64,000 nt of DNA from Streptomyces sp. A1277 (GTDB taxonomy: Bacteria > Actinomycetota > Actinomycetes > Streptomycetales > Streptomycetaceae): NCBI RefSeq assembly GCF_004795015.1, contig NZ_SSBI01000014.1, forward strand, positions 62,001 to 126,000, given 5' to 3'. The notes under the pieces were generated by a model that was given only the letters and a program-made list of their open reading frames with translations, ran no database searches and was not told the DNA's origin. Position 1 is the stretch's first letter; every line of letters begins with the position of its first letter. Below, piece by piece: positions 35,007 to 43,929 of the stretch. Both the position numbers and the translations under genes were made by a program.

Positions 35007-35483
35007 TCAGGGGGTGGGTCCGCCGCCGGCGACCCGGCCGGCGGGCGGGGGGCCGCTGCTGATGCCGATCAGGAGGGGCCCGGTGGGGGTGGCGACGAGT
35101 TCGGCGATGGTGAGCGGGTCGAGCGAGGCGTAGAAGGCTTCCTCGGCCTGGCGCAGGGCGCCGCGCAGCCGGCAGGCCGACCGCAGTGGGCACGGGGTGC
35201 CCCCCTCGCAGTCGACGACGTCGCCGGGGCCCTCCAGCTCGCGCACGAGGCCGCCCACCGAGGCGGACCGGCCGGCCCCGGTGAGGATGAGGCCGCCACC
35301 GCGCCCGCGCCGCGCCTCGACCAGGCCGAGGTGCTGGAGGCGGGCCACGACCTTGGCGGCGTGCGAGTACGGCACCTGCATCGTCGCCGCCACCTCGCGG
35401 GTGGTCGGCGGATCCTCGTGCTCCACGACGGCGAGGCGCATCAGTACGCGCAGCGCCACGTCCGTGAATCTCGTCAGCCGCAT
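35007..35483 (-). CDS. nsrR: NO-sensing Rrf2-family repressor NsrR
   Basis: The 158-residue protein has an N-terminal winged helix (MRLTRFTDVALRVLMRLA; REVAATMQVPYSHAAKVVARL) and the three iron-sulfur cysteines of NsrR in VVDCEGGTPCPLRSACRL. The [4Fe-4S] cluster reacts with NO and releases the repressor. The site at 35501-35523 indicates autoregulation. Together with hmp it forms a self-contained NO-detoxification module. Confidence 0.94.
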   Translation of the reverse strand: MRLTRFTDVALRVLMRLAVVEHEDPPTTREVAATMQVPYSHAAKVVARLQHLGLVEARRGRGGGLILTGAGRSASVGGLVRELEGPGDVVDCEGGTPCPLRSACRLRGALRQAEEAFYASLDPLTIAELVATPTGPLLIGISSGPPPAGRVAGGGPTP

Positions 35484-35500
35484 GACGGCGAGGCTAGGTT

Positions 35501-35523
35501 AATTTGCATTCAAGATACAAATT
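35501..35523 (-). promoter_or_regulatory. NsrR operator upstream of nsrR
   Basis: AATTTGCATTC and AGATACAAATT flank a single A as a near-symmetric 11-1-11 palindrome, 18 bases upstream of the nsrR start. It matches the hmp site in its outer AATT and inner ATCT/GCAT blocks. Confidence 0.82.
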
Positions 35524-35663
35524 ATGGATCGGGCGGGGTATCGCGCAGCGTTGTGCCCAGCCCAAAGGCCGATTAGTCACACTCTTTTGTGTAATGGCGT
35601 GCCGCGTCCTCGTGCTGGAAGTCTTCTTCTCGCAGGTCAGCCGATAGATCGAGAGGACGACAG

Positions 35664-37070
35664 ATGTCCGTTGGTGAAGAGGTTCAGAGCGCGCAGGTGC
35701 CGCCGCAGCAGAGTCTCGGCACGGCGGCCGCGCGGAACCTCGCGACGACCACCAAGTCCGCTCCGCAGATGCAGGAGATCACCTCACGGTGGCTGCTGAA
35801 GATGCTTCCGTGGGTCCAGGTGCAGGGCGGTACGTACCGGGTCAACCGCCGGCTGAGCTACTCGGTCGGGGACGGCCGCGTGACGTTCGTGCAGACCGGG
35901 GACCGGGTGGCGGTCATCCCGGCCGAGCTCGGTGAGCTCCCCGCCCTGAGGGACTTCGGGGACGAGGAGGCCCTCGCCGAGCTCGCCCGGAGGTGTGAGC
36001 AGAGCGACATCCCCGCCGGACAGCTCCTGGCCACGGCGGGCGAGGAGGCGGACCGGGTCTTCCTGCTGGCGCACGGCAAGGTCGAGAAGGTCGGCACCGG
36101 GCCCTACGGGGACGAGACGGTGCTCGGCGTCCACGCGGACGGGGCCTACTTCGGGGACCACTCCCTCATCGAGGGCGACGCCGTCTGGGAGTACACGGCC
36201 CGCGCCGTCACCGCGTGCACGGTGCTGACGCTCAGGCGGGCCGATGTGCTCAACCTCGCCGAGCGGTCCGAGCCGCTGCGCGACCACCTCGCCGGGCTGC
36301 TGGCCCTCCCGCAGCAGCGCACCAACAAGTACGGCGAGGCGGCGATCGACCTGTCCGCGGGCCACGTCGGCGAGGCCGTCGTCCCGCACACGTACGTGGA
36401 CTACGACGCGGCGCCCCGCGAGTACGAACTGAGCGTCGCCCAGACCGTCCTGAAGGTCCACAGCCGTGTGGCCGACCTCTACAACCAGCCGATGAACCAG
36501 ACCGAGCAGCAGTTGCGGCTCACGGTCGAGGCGCTGCGCGAGCGCCAGGAACACGAGCTGATCAACAACCGCGAGTTCGGGCTGCTCAACAACTGCGACT
36601 ACGGCCAGCGGCTCCAGCCGCACGACGGGGTGCCCAGCCCCGACGACATGGACGAACTGCTCTCGCGCCGCCGCGGCTCCAAGCTCTTCCTCGCCCACCC
36701 GCGCGCCATCGCCGCCTTCGGCCGCGAGTGCAACAAGCGCGGACTGGTGCCGGAGAGCGTCGACATCGGCGGACACCACGTGCCGGCCTGGCGCGGGGTG
36801 CCGATCTTCCCCTCGAACAAGATCCCGATCAGCGACGCCCGCACCACGTCGATCATCTGCATGAGGACCGGCGAGGCCGAGCAGGGCGTCATCGGCCTCC
36901 AGCAGACGGGCATCCCGGACGAGATCGAGCCCAGCCTCTCGGTCCGCTTCATGGGCATCGACGAACAGGCGATCATCTCCTACCTCGTGACGGCCTACTA
37001 CTCGGCGGCGATCCTCGTCCCGGACGCCCTCGGTGTCCTGGAGAACGTCGAGGTCAGCCGCTGGCGGTGA
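35664..37070 (+). CDS. Family 2B encapsulin nanocompartment shell protein with cNMP-binding-like insertion (EshA/EshB family)
   Basis: The protein has 468 residues. An HK97-fold shell sequence is interrupted at about residues 95-215 by a CRP-like cyclic-nucleotide-binding domain ([19 protein letters not shown], then [15 protein letters not shown]). The shell resumes ([31 protein letters not shown]..., [20 protein letters not shown]) and ends with a conserved segment ([25 protein letters not shown]). This is the layout of family 2B encapsulins and of the Streptomyces EshA/EshB proteins. It would self-assemble into a cargo-holding particle. ATG 35664 has GAGAGGA upstream. The likely cargo is the prenyl synthase encoded 130 bases downstream. 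Confidence 0.92.
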   Translation: MSVGEEVQSAQVPPQQSLGTAAARNLATTTKSAPQMQEITSRWLLKMLPWVQVQGGTYRVNRRLSYSVGDGRVTFVQTGDRVAVIPAELGELPALRDFGDEEALAELARRCEQSDIPAGQLLATAGEEADRVFLLAHGKVEKVGTGPYGDETVLGVHADGAYFGDHSLIEGDAVWEYTARAVTACTVLTLRRADVLNLAERSEPLRDHLAGLLALPQQRTNKYGEAAIDLSAGHVGEAVVPHTYVDYDAAPREYELSVAQTVLKVHSRVADLYNQPMNQTEQQLRLTVEALRERQEHELINNREFGLLNNCDYGQRLQPHDGVPSPDDMDELLSRRRGSKLFLAHPRAIAAFGRECNKRGLVPESVDIGGHHVPAWRGVPIFPSNKIPISDARTTSIICMRTGEAEQGVIGLQQTGIPDEIEPSLSVRFMGIDEQAIISYLVTAYYSAAILVPDALGVLENVEVSRWR

Positions 37071-37199
37071 GCTCAGGCGCCCGGACCTCCGCGGGGGTCC
37101 GGGCCCCGGCCCGCAGCGCGCAACCACAGCAACCACCCACGTCCCCGGCCCCCGGCGCGACAGCGGCCGAGGCGGGACGGCAACGACAGGGGTGACCGA

Positions 37200-38249
37200 T
37201 TGACCATGACCCGAACAGACGCCGCGACCGAGGGCAACGAGGCCGCGGCGCTGCTGGAGTACACCCGTACCCTCGTCGACCCCCACCTGCGCGCCGCCAT
37301 CGCCTCCCTGCCCGGATCGCTCCGGCGGGTCGCGATGTACCACTTCGGCTGGCAGCACGCCGACGGCAGCCCGGCGGCCGGCGGCGCGGGCAAGGCGATC
37401 AGACCGGCGCTCGTCCTGGCGGCCACCCGCGCGCTGGGCGGCGACCCCGAACAAGCGGTACGGGCGGCCGTCGCCGTGGAGCTGGTCCACAACTTCACCC
37501 TGCTCCACGACGACGTCATCGACGAGGACCACACCCGCCGCCACCGGCCCACCGCCTGGACGGTGTTCGGGGTCGCGGACGCCGTCATCGCGGGCGACGC
37601 GATGCTGGCCCTCGCCCAGCGGCTGCTGGCCGAGGACGACCGAGCGGTCTCGCCCCGCGCCTCCGCCAGACTCTCGACGTGCGTCATCGAGCTCTGCGCG
37701 GGCCAGCAGGCCGACTGCGCCTTCGAGGAGCGTGATCCGGAGCAGGTCTCGCTGGACGAGTGCCTCACCATGGCCACGGCGAAGACGGGCGCGCTGCTCG
37801 GCTGCGCCTGTGCGCTGGGCGCGCTCTACGCGGGCGCCGACGAACGGGCCGTCGGGGCCATGGACGGCTTCGGCCGGGAGGCCGGGCTCGCCTTCCAGCT
37901 GATCGACGACCTGATCGGCATCTGGGGGGACCCGGCGCAGACCGGGAAGCCGGTCGGCGCGGATCTCAGCGCCCACAAGAAGTCGCTGCCGGTGGTGGCC
38001 GCGCTCACCGCGGGCGGCCCGGCCGCGGCGGAGCTCGCCGCTCTGTACCGGGGCGCGATGAACACCCGCGCCGAGGTGGTCCGGGCCTCGGAGGCGGTGG
38101 ACCGGGCCGGCGGCCGGGACTGGGCGCAGAGCTGTGCCGGGGACCGGATGGCGCGCGCCGTGCACCACCTGTCCCGGGCGGTCCCGGACCTGTCGGCGGC
38201 GGGCGATCTGCTCGCATTGGCGGAGTTCGTCACGCGCCGCACGCACTGA
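37200..38249 (+). CDS. Polyprenyl (trans-isoprenyl) diphosphate synthase, probable encapsulin cargo
   Basis: The protein has about 349 residues. First Asp-rich motif DDVIDED and the second, LIDDLIG, both bind Mg-diphosphate; GKAIRPALVL is the IPP-binding region. The N-terminal 25 residues are hydrophilic and could carry the cargo-loading signal. TTG 37200 (AGGGG seven bases upstream) or ATG 37206 may start it. Product chain length is not readable. Adjacency to the 2B shell gene is the pattern reported for the polyprenyl-transferase cargo class of family 2 encapsulins. Confidence 0.9.
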   Translation: MTMTRTDAATEGNEAAALLEYTRTLVDPHLRAAIASLPGSLRRVAMYHFGWQHADGSPAAGGAGKAIRPALVLAATRALGGDPEQAVRAAVAVELVHNFTLLHDDVIDEDHTRRHRPTAWTVFGVADAVIAGDAMLALAQRLLAEDDRAVSPRASARLSTCVIELCAGQQADCAFEERDPEQVSLDECLTMATAKTGALLGCACALGALYAGADERAVGAMDGFGREAGLAFQLIDDLIGIWGDPAQTGKPVGADLSAHKKSLPVVAALTAGGPAAAELAALYRGAMNTRAEVVRASEAVDRAGGRDWAQSCAGDRMARAVHHLSRAVPDLSAAGDLLALAEFVTRRTH

Positions 38250-38344
38250 CAAGTCCCCAGGTGGGAGGAGGTGTTGGAGGGGAGCACCGGCCAAGTGGAG
38301 GGCGGTAGGGGGGTTGTCGGAGGCGGGAGCTACAGTCCCTGCTC

Positions 38345-39025
38345 ATGACAGATGAGTCGTGGGCAGGGTGGTACCGGGACCGGCAGGGCTCCGACGCCGT
38401 CGTCCTCACCACGGACGGGCAGCAACTCCGCCTGCGCGTGCGGGGTGTGGACTTCGAGGGCGGCAGCTTCGACGCCCTGCGTCCGGTGGTGGCCGGGCCG
38501 GCGGAGGGTGGGCTGTTCGCGCTGACGGACGGCGTGCTGGGCGACTGCGTCCTGGAGTGGGATCTGCCGTTCCCCGTCATGGCGGAGGGGGCGGAGCGGC
38601 AGGCGACCCTCAGCTGCCTGCTCTCCCTGCGTAAACCGGACCCGTACCTCTACCTGGAACTCCGTTTCGGCGGGGCGGCCTTCGGCTCGCAGCGGGCGGA
38701 GAGCGACTTCGGGTCGGCGCTGGCGACGATCCAGCGGGAGCTGCCGCCCGGGGTCACCCTGCGGACCTGCATAGCCTGTGCCTTCTCCGACTACTTCCCG
38801 GCTCCCGACCCGGCGCCCGGACCTGGTCTCTCCGGCGGGCTCGCCTGCTTCCGGGGCGCCAAGGAGGAGTACCGGGGCACGGCCGGAGAGCAGGACGTGC
38901 TGGGACTGTGGGAGCGGCGGACCGGATTCGTCCAGGAGGTCTGGAGCTGCCGGGAGTTCGAGCCCCGGCCGACGGAAGGCGCCGGCACGGGCCACCGGGG
39001 AGCCTTCCCGCTCGAAACGGCCTGA
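38345..39025 (+). CDS. Conserved hypothetical protein (possibly DUF6304)
   Basis: The 226-residue soluble protein is beta-strand-rich in its first two thirds, with no signal peptide or membrane helix. Two cysteines sit in LRTCIACAFSDYFP. It resembles a Streptomyces-restricted family that I recall as DUF6304, but that assignment is from memory. It lies on the same strand as the encapsulin genes but 95 bases away. Confidence 0.7.
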   Translation: MTDESWAGWYRDRQGSDAVVLTTDGQQLRLRVRGVDFEGGSFDALRPVVAGPAEGGLFALTDGVLGDCVLEWDLPFPVMAEGAERQATLSCLLSLRKPDPYLYLELRFGGAAFGSQRAESDFGSALATIQRELPPGVTLRTCIACAFSDYFPAPDPAPGPGLSGGLACFRGAKEEYRGTAGEQDVLGLWERRTGFVQEVWSCREFEPRPTEGAGTGHRGAFPLETA

Positions 39026-39073
39026 CCGCCTGACCGCCTGAAGTGTGCCCCGCGCACCGCACCATTGCCGCCA

Positions 39074-39108
39074 CCTCCATTGTTCTACTACCATGCGAAC
39101 AATGGAGG
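39074..39108 (+). promoter_or_regulatory. 12-bp inverted repeat overlapping the ribosome-binding site of the DUF1648 gene
   Basis: CCTCCATTGTTC (39074-39085) and GAACAATGGAGG (39097-39108) are exact inverted repeats with an 11-base spacer containing TACTAC. The 3' arm includes the GGAGG used by ATG 39114. It is a probable operator of the YtrA-like GntR regulator encoded at the end of the operon. If transcribed whole, it would also hide the ribosome-binding site in a hairpin. Confidence 0.7.
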
Positions 39109-39113
39109 TTTTC

Positions 39114-40097
39114 ATGAACCGGAAATCTGTCGCCCGCGCGTCGCTCGCCGCCCTGCCGTTCCTGCTCGCACTCGCCGTCTTCCTGCTGCTCTTCGCCGCC
39201 CGCCGCGACCGGCTGCCCGACCGGCTGGCCAGCCACTTCGTGGGCAGCGGCCGGGCCGACGACTACGCCGGCCAGACCTCGTACCTCGTCGTCGCCACCC
39301 TCGTCCTGCTCGGCACCGGCCTCCTGTGGACGGTGATGGCGTGGACCGGAAAGTACACCGGCCGGGCGTATCGCACGACGATCGCCTTCGGGTACGCCGT
39401 CGCCGGCTTCCTCGGCTACCTCCTGACGGTCACGCTGCTCATCAACGTGGACGCGCCCGAGGACGCGCAGGGCCGGGGGCAGGACGTCTCCTTCCCCCTG
39501 TGGCACCTGGCCGCGGCCCTCGGTGTGGGCGCCGCCGCCTACGGCCTCGGACACCTGGCGGCCGCGCTGGGCCCCGCCCCCGAGCCGGTCGAGGGCGACG
39601 GTCCGGCCGGAAAGGGCGAGCGGATCGCGCTGCGCACCGGAGAGGTCGCCGGGTGGGCCCGCAGCGCCGGGACCTGGTGGCTGCCGCTCGCCGCGCTCCT
39701 CGTCCTCGGCGGCGGCGTCCTCCTCCTGTTCACTGCGTCCTGGCCCACCGCCCTGCCGGCCCTCGTCGTCGGGCTCCTGATAGCGACCTTCGCCCGCCCC
39801 TACGTCACCGTGGACCGGCGCGGGATCACCGTCTCCGGGCTGCTGCCCTGGCCGCGCGTCCGGGTCCCGCTGGACCGGATCGAGGCCGCGTCCAGCCGTG
39901 ACATCAGTCCGCTCACCGAGTTCGGCGGCTGGGGATACCGCATCCGGCCCGGGCGCACCGGTGTCATGATTCGCTCCGGTGAGGGCATCGTGGCGCGGCT
40001 GGCGGGCGGCCGGGACTTCGCGGTGACCGTGGACGACTCGGCGACGGGTGCCGCGCTCCTCAACACCCTGATCGACCAGCGCCGAACGGACCACTGA
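39114..40097 (+). CDS. DUF1648-type integral membrane protein
   Basis: The 327-residue protein starts with a hydrophobic helix (about 10-28), then a DUF1648-like segment (DRLPDRLASHFVGSGRAD). Further helices lie at about 58-80, 95-115, 130-155 and 190-225, followed by a soluble C-terminal domain that resembles a PH-like fold. It forms a two-gene operon with the GntR regulator two bases downstream. Such pairs are common in Streptomyces. The function is unknown. Confidence 0.8.
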   Translation: MNRKSVARASLAALPFLLALAVFLLLFAARRDRLPDRLASHFVGSGRADDYAGQTSYLVVATLVLLGTGLLWTVMAWTGKYTGRAYRTTIAFGYAVAGFLGYLLTVTLLINVDAPEDAQGRGQDVSFPLWHLAAALGVGAAAYGLGHLAAALGPAPEPVEGDGPAGKGERIALRTGEVAGWARSAGTWWLPLAALLVLGGGVLLLFTASWPTALPALVVGLLIATFARPYVTVDRRGITVSGLLPWPRVRVPLDRIEAASSRDISPLTEFGGWGYRIRPGRTGVMIRSGEGIVARLAGGRDFAVTVDDSATGAALLNTLIDQRRTDH

Positions 40098-40099
40098 CC

Positions 40100-40459
40100 A
40101 TGCTCTTCCGGGTCGACCCGACCTCCACCGTGCCGCTCGGCGACCAGATCGCGGCCTGTGTGCGCCGCGCCGTGGCCGACGGCGCGGCGGCCCCCGGCGA
40201 ACGGCTGCCCGCCGCCCGGGTCCTGGCCGAATCGCTCGGCGTCAACGTGCACACGGTGCTGCGCGGCTACCAGCGGCTGCGCGAAGAGGGCCTGATCGAA
40301 CTGCGCCGGGGCCGGGGCGCCGCCATCGCGGACGGCGCCTCCCCGCACCGCGCCCGCCTCCTCGAACGGATCCGCGAGACGGTCGGCGAGGCCCGGGGCC
40401 TCGGCCTGACCAGCGACGAACTCCTCGCCCTGGTGCGTACCGAATACGGCACCGGCTGA
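40100..40459 (+). CDS. GntR-family regulator, YtrA subfamily
   Basis: The 119-residue regulator has a winged helix (PLGDQIAACVRRAVADG...PPAARVLAESLGVNVHTVLRGYQRLREEG region) and only a short C-terminal helical tail, the mark of the YtrA subfamily, whose members usually repress their own operon of membrane proteins. It is encoded two bases after the DUF1648 gene. The inverted repeat at 39074-39108 is the likely operator. Confidence 0.9.
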   Translation: MLFRVDPTSTVPLGDQIAACVRRAVADGAAAPGERLPAARVLAESLGVNVHTVLRGYQRLREEGLIELRRGRGAAIADGASPHRARLLERIRETVGEARGLGLTSDELLALVRTEYGTG

Positions 40460-40484
40460 CGGCGTGCGTACCGCATACGGCGAA

Positions 40485-40511
40485 GGGCCGCCCCGTCCTG
40501 CGAGGCGGCCC
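40485..40511. terminator. Terminator hairpin between the GntR gene and snpA
   Basis: GGGCCGCC (40485-40492) and GGCGGCCC (40504-40511) pair across an 11-base loop between convergent genes. Confidence 0.6.
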
Positions 40512-40531
40512 GCCGGTTCGAGCGGTGCCGG

Positions 40532-41191
40532 TCAGGAACCGGCGTTGGTCAGCGCGGCCGCGAAGCCGTACTGCCACAGGTAGTTCACCTGGTTGCGCTC
40601 ATTGGCGTTCGGGTACGGGTTGGTGCAGGACGTGCCGGGACCGCCGCCCGACATCAGCTCGCTGCACGGACCCGAGTAGTGGTCGGGCAGGCCGAGCACG
40701 TGCCCGGTCTCGTGGGCGGTGACCCGCGTCGAGTTGTACTGCCGGTTCTGCGCGTAGTCCAGGAAGACGTAGCCGCGACCGTGCCCGTCGGTGCTCGCGT
40801 ACGAACCGCGGGAGTCGTTGCCCTCGTAGTACGTGAAGTCGGCGTTCGAGCCCTCCTGGAGCCGGACGTTGGAGACCGAGCTGTTCCAGATGGACGCGCT
40901 GTTGGCTATCTGGGTGCGGAAGCTCGGGGCGTTGGCGGCGTTGTACACGATGGTGACGGCCCGGAGGCCCGGGTTGGCGGCCCGCTTCTCGGCCACCGAC
41001 TTCACGACCGCCTCGAAGAACGCCTTGTTGGCGGCGGCGCTCTCGTGCGAAGCGGAATCGGCGGTGTACGCCTGGTGCGGGGCCGGTGCGGCGGCCTCGG
41101 GAGCGGCGATCGCGGGGGCGGTGCCCAGCGCGGCGGCGAGCGAGAGGCCGAGTCCGAGCACGGCCGACATCACGGTCCTGGGGTGTCTCAT
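40532..41191 (-). CDS. snpA: Snapalysin, secreted small neutral zinc metalloprotease (M7)
   Basis: The 219-residue precursor has a Sec signal peptide (about 1-29, cleavage near AIA-AP) and a propeptide of about 50 residues. The catalytic domain carries the M7 zinc motif [11 protein letters not shown], in which the third ligand is Asp. A Cys pair near the C-terminus ([16 protein letters not shown]) probably forms a disulfide. It is divergent from its LysR-type activator gene. Confidence 0.95.
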   Translation of the reverse strand: MRHPRTVMSAVLGLGLSLAAALGTAPAIAAPEAAAPAPHQAYTADSASHESAAANKAFFEAVVKSVAEKRAANPGLRAVTIVYNAANAPSFRTQIANSASIWNSSVSNVRLQEGSNADFTYYEGNDSRGSYASTDGHGRGYVFLDYAQNRQYNSTRVTAHETGHVLGLPDHYSGPCSELMSGGGPGTSCTNPYPNANERNQVNYLWQYGFAAALTNAGS

Positions 41192-41306
41192 GTGGGGGGT
41201 CTCCTACCAGTCACCTGTCAGAGGAACCCGTCCGATGATCGGACTCGGACGGGGGCGGTACGCAGCGAGTGTCGGGGAAGCGGAGCCCGCGCGGATGATG
41301 TCAGCC

Positions 41307-41329
41307 GGTGATAACGCGGCCCTATCACC
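41307..41329. promoter_or_regulatory. LysR-type operator between snpA and snpR
   Basis: GGTGATA (41307-41313) and TATCACC (41323-41329) are exact inverted repeats around a 9-base spacer. They include the T-N11-A core of LysR-type binding sites. The site is about 115 bases upstream of each divergent start and is the expected activator site. Confidence 0.7.
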
Positions 41330-41448
41330 CCCGTGCGGACATCCCGTGCACTCCTGCGGTCCACATGCCCAACGCCCGCTGAATCGCCCGCCTTTGACAG
41401 GGTTACGGCCCATGGTGCGGCCGGACCGGCCGCCCTAACCTCGGCAGC

Positions 41449-42492
41449 ATGGAGCTTGAGGTGAGACACCTCAGGGCGCTGTGCGCCATCGCCGACGCCG
41501 GCAGCCTGCACCGGGCGGCCCGCACCCTCGGCGTGAGCCAGCCCGCGCTCACCACCCAGCTGCGGCGGATCGAGAACGCCCTCGGCGCCGAACTGTTCAG
41601 CCGCGGACGCACCGGCTGCCGCCCCACGCTCCTCGGCCGGGCCGTCCTCAGCCGTGCCCGCCCCCTCGTCGACGGCATGAGCGCCCTGGTCAGCGACGCG
41701 AAAGCGGAGGCCGCGGCCGCCGAGGGGCCCCGGCTGCGCATCGGCTGCACCGCCAGCAGGGTCATCGGCGGCTGGCTGCGCCGCCTGCGGCTCCGGCTGC
41801 CGGGGACGGACATCTCGCTCCGGGTGGACGTCTCCGCCCACGCCCTGCTCCGCGCCGTCGACGCCGGCCGGCTCGACGTCGCCTTCGTGCACGAGGTGGA
41901 GGGCTGCCCGCTCGCCGTCCCGGAGGGGCTGGAGCAGCGGGTCCTCGTGGACCGCGAACCGCAGTTCATCTCCCTGGCCCGCGACCACCCGGCCGCCGCG
42001 CTGCCCGTCGTCGACCTCGCGGACCTGGCCGCCGACCGGTGGATGGTCGACCCGACGGTGGACGGTGAATGGGACGGGCTGCGGCGGGTGTTCGCCGAGG
42101 CCGGTGTGGCGCCGGCCGTGCTGCACGGCGACTACCTCACCGCCGCCTCCCTCGTCGTCCTCGGCGAGGCGGTCGCCCCCTGCCAGCCGACCTCCGGCCC
42201 CCGCGACGACATGGCCATCCGTCCGCTGCGCGACGACCCCCTCGCCGTCCGGCTGCTCCTGGTCTCCCGGCCCGGCGCGGACACGACCGCGGTCTACGCG
42301 GAACTGGAGGCCGCCTACCGGGAGGCGGCCCGGCGGGTGGCCGGATACCACCAGTGGCTGCTGCGCCACCGCAGCCCGCTCGCCCTCCCGGACACCGGCG
42401 CGCCGCCCGAGGAGTTCCCGGTTCCGCCCGATTCAGCCGAGAGCGTGGACCGTTTCCCTTCGCCGCGCCCCAGGGCAGAGTCACTGTCATGA
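41449..42492 (+). CDS. snpR: LysR-family activator of snpA (SnpR/MprR)
   Basis: The 347-residue regulator has an N-terminal LysR helix-turn-helix (GSLHRAARTLGVSQPALTTQLRRIE is its core) and a two-lobed co-inducer domain. ATG 41449 lies seven bases after TAACCT, so the gene is probably leaderless. The divergent arrangement with snpA is the classic Streptomyces pair. The stop overlaps the next gene start (ATGA). Confidence 0.93.
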   Translation: MELEVRHLRALCAIADAGSLHRAARTLGVSQPALTTQLRRIENALGAELFSRGRTGCRPTLLGRAVLSRARPLVDGMSALVSDAKAEAAAAEGPRLRIGCTASRVIGGWLRRLRLRLPGTDISLRVDVSAHALLRAVDAGRLDVAFVHEVEGCPLAVPEGLEQRVLVDREPQFISLARDHPAAALPVVDLADLAADRWMVDPTVDGEWDGLRRVFAEAGVAPAVLHGDYLTAASLVVLGEAVAPCQPTSGPRDDMAIRPLRDDPLAVRLLLVSRPGADTTAVYAELEAAYREAARRVAGYHQWLLRHRSPLALPDTGAPPEEFPVPPDSAESVDRFPSPRPRAESLS

Positions 42493-43502
42493 GGCTTCTG
42501 ATCCTGGGCGGTACGCAGTTCGTCGGCCGGGCCGTCACCGAGGCGGCCCTCGCCCGCCGCTGGGACGTCACCGTCTTCCACCGCGGCCACCACGCGCCCC
42601 CGCCCGGCGTGGCCCAACTGATCGGTGACCGCACGGCCGAAGACGGCCTCGCCGCGCTCGCCGCCGCCGACGCGCCGGACGCCGACGGCCACACCTGGGA
42701 CCTGGTCGTGGACACCTGGAGCGGCGCGCCCTCCGCGGTGCGCGACGCGGCCCGGCTGCTGTCCACGCGCGCCGCCCGGTACACCTACATATCCAGCCGC
42801 TCCGTCTACGACTACCCGACCCCGGCGGGCCTCACCGAGGACGGCCCGGTGGTGGCGGGCGCCTCGCCCGACGCCGGGGACGACCAGTCGTACGCCCTGG
42901 CCAAGCGCGGCGGCGAACTGGCCGCGCTGGACGCCTTCGGCGACCGCGCCCTGCTCGCCCGGGCCGGGCTGATCCTCGGCCCCTGGGAGAACATCGGCCG
43001 GCTGCCCTGGTGGCTGAACCGGATCGCGCGCGGCGGCCCGGTGCTCGCGCCCGGCACCCCGGACACCGACATCCAGTACATCGACGTGCGCGACCTCGCC
43101 GACTGGGTGCTCGACGCGGCGGAACGCGGGCTGCACGGCCCGTACAACCTGGCCAGCCGACCGGGGCACACCACCATGGGCGGCCTGCTCGACGCCTGCG
43201 TGCGCGCCACCGGTTCCGACGCGGGACTGCGCTGGACCCCGGCGGAGAAGATCCTCGCCGCGGGCGTCGAACCGTGGACGGACCTGCCGGTGTGGCTGCC
43301 GCCGGGGGAGCTGTACGACACCCTGCACCAGGGCGACGTCGGCCTCGCGTACGCGGCGGGGCTGCGCTGCCGCCCGGTCGAGGAGACCGTCGCCGACACC
43401 TGGACCTGGCTGCGCGGGCTGGGCGGTACGGCACCCCAGCGCCCCGACCGCCCCACCGTGGGCCTCGGCCCGGAGACGGAGGCGAAGCTGCTGGCGGAGT
43501 GA
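42489..43502 (+). CDS. NAD-dependent epimerase/dehydratase family (extended SDR) protein
   Basis: The 337-residue protein has a Rossmann start MRLLILGGTQFVGRAV with the GGTxFVG nucleotide loop. YALAKRGGELAA carries the catalytic Tyr-x3-Lys, with Ser from YISSRSVYDY. This atypical SDR subgroup resembles isoflavone-reductase/CSP41-like proteins. It is translationally coupled to snpR, which is an odd partner, so co-expression may be incidental. Confidence 0.88.
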   Translation: MRLLILGGTQFVGRAVTEAALARRWDVTVFHRGHHAPPPGVAQLIGDRTAEDGLAALAAADAPDADGHTWDLVVDTWSGAPSAVRDAARLLSTRAARYTYISSRSVYDYPTPAGLTEDGPVVAGASPDAGDDQSYALAKRGGELAALDAFGDRALLARAGLILGPWENIGRLPWWLNRIARGGPVLAPGTPDTDIQYIDVRDLADWVLDAAERGLHGPYNLASRPGHTTMGGLLDACVRATGSDAGLRWTPAEKILAAGVEPWTDLPVWLPPGELYDTLHQGDVGLAYAAGLRCRPVEETVADTWTWLRGLGGTAPQRPDRPTVGLGPETEAKLLAE

Positions 43503-43575
43503 GGGGCGCGCCGACGCGGCGAGCGGTTATCCACAGGGTCCGGCCTGCGAACCGTCGCGGGGTTAGCCTCGGCCC

Positions 43576-43929
43576 ATGGCCGAACTGCTGCACCTCACCG
43601 AAGGCCCGCTCTGGGAGGCGGCCCGCGGGATCGGGACGTACGAGATGTCCACCCGCGGCCGCACCCTGCACGAAGAGGGCTTCATCCACTGCTCGTTGCC
43701 CCACCAGCTCCCCGGTGTCGCCGAGATGCTCTACGGCGCCGGCAGCCGGGCCGGAGCCGCCGACCAGGACCTCGTGGTGCTCGTCATCGACACCGCGCGG
43801 CTCACCGCGCCCCTGCGGTACGAGGCCGCCGCACCCGGCGGCGAGGAGTTCCCGCACATCTACGGACCGCTCCCGGTCGACGCCGTCGTCGAGGTACGCC
43901 CCTGGCCGACCGAGGAGGTCACCGCATGA
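43576..43929 (+). CDS. DUF952 family protein
   Basis: The 117-residue protein has the DUF952 signature region HEEGFIHCS, followed by PHIYGPLPVDAVVEV near the end. The family is cytosolic and related to glutathione-S-transferase-like or ADP-ribosyltransferase-like folds in some classifications, with unknown activity. It overlaps the next gene by four bases. Confidence 0.88.
   Translation: MAELLHLTEGPLWEAARGIGTYEMSTRGRTLHEEGFIHCSLPHQLPGVAEMLYGAGSRAGAADQDLVVLVIDTARLTAPLRYEAAAPGGEEFPHIYGPLPVDAVVEVRPWPTEEVTA

Noticed and set aside
35784..38294. Minus-strand open frame of about 836 codons opposite the encapsulin and prenyl synthase
   Set aside because: Antisense shadow of two clear genes, with no recognisable motif.
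41394..41399. TTGACA as -35 of snpR
   Set aside because: The only plausible -10 (TAACCT at 41436) is 36 bases away. The gene is better explained as leaderless with a different -35.
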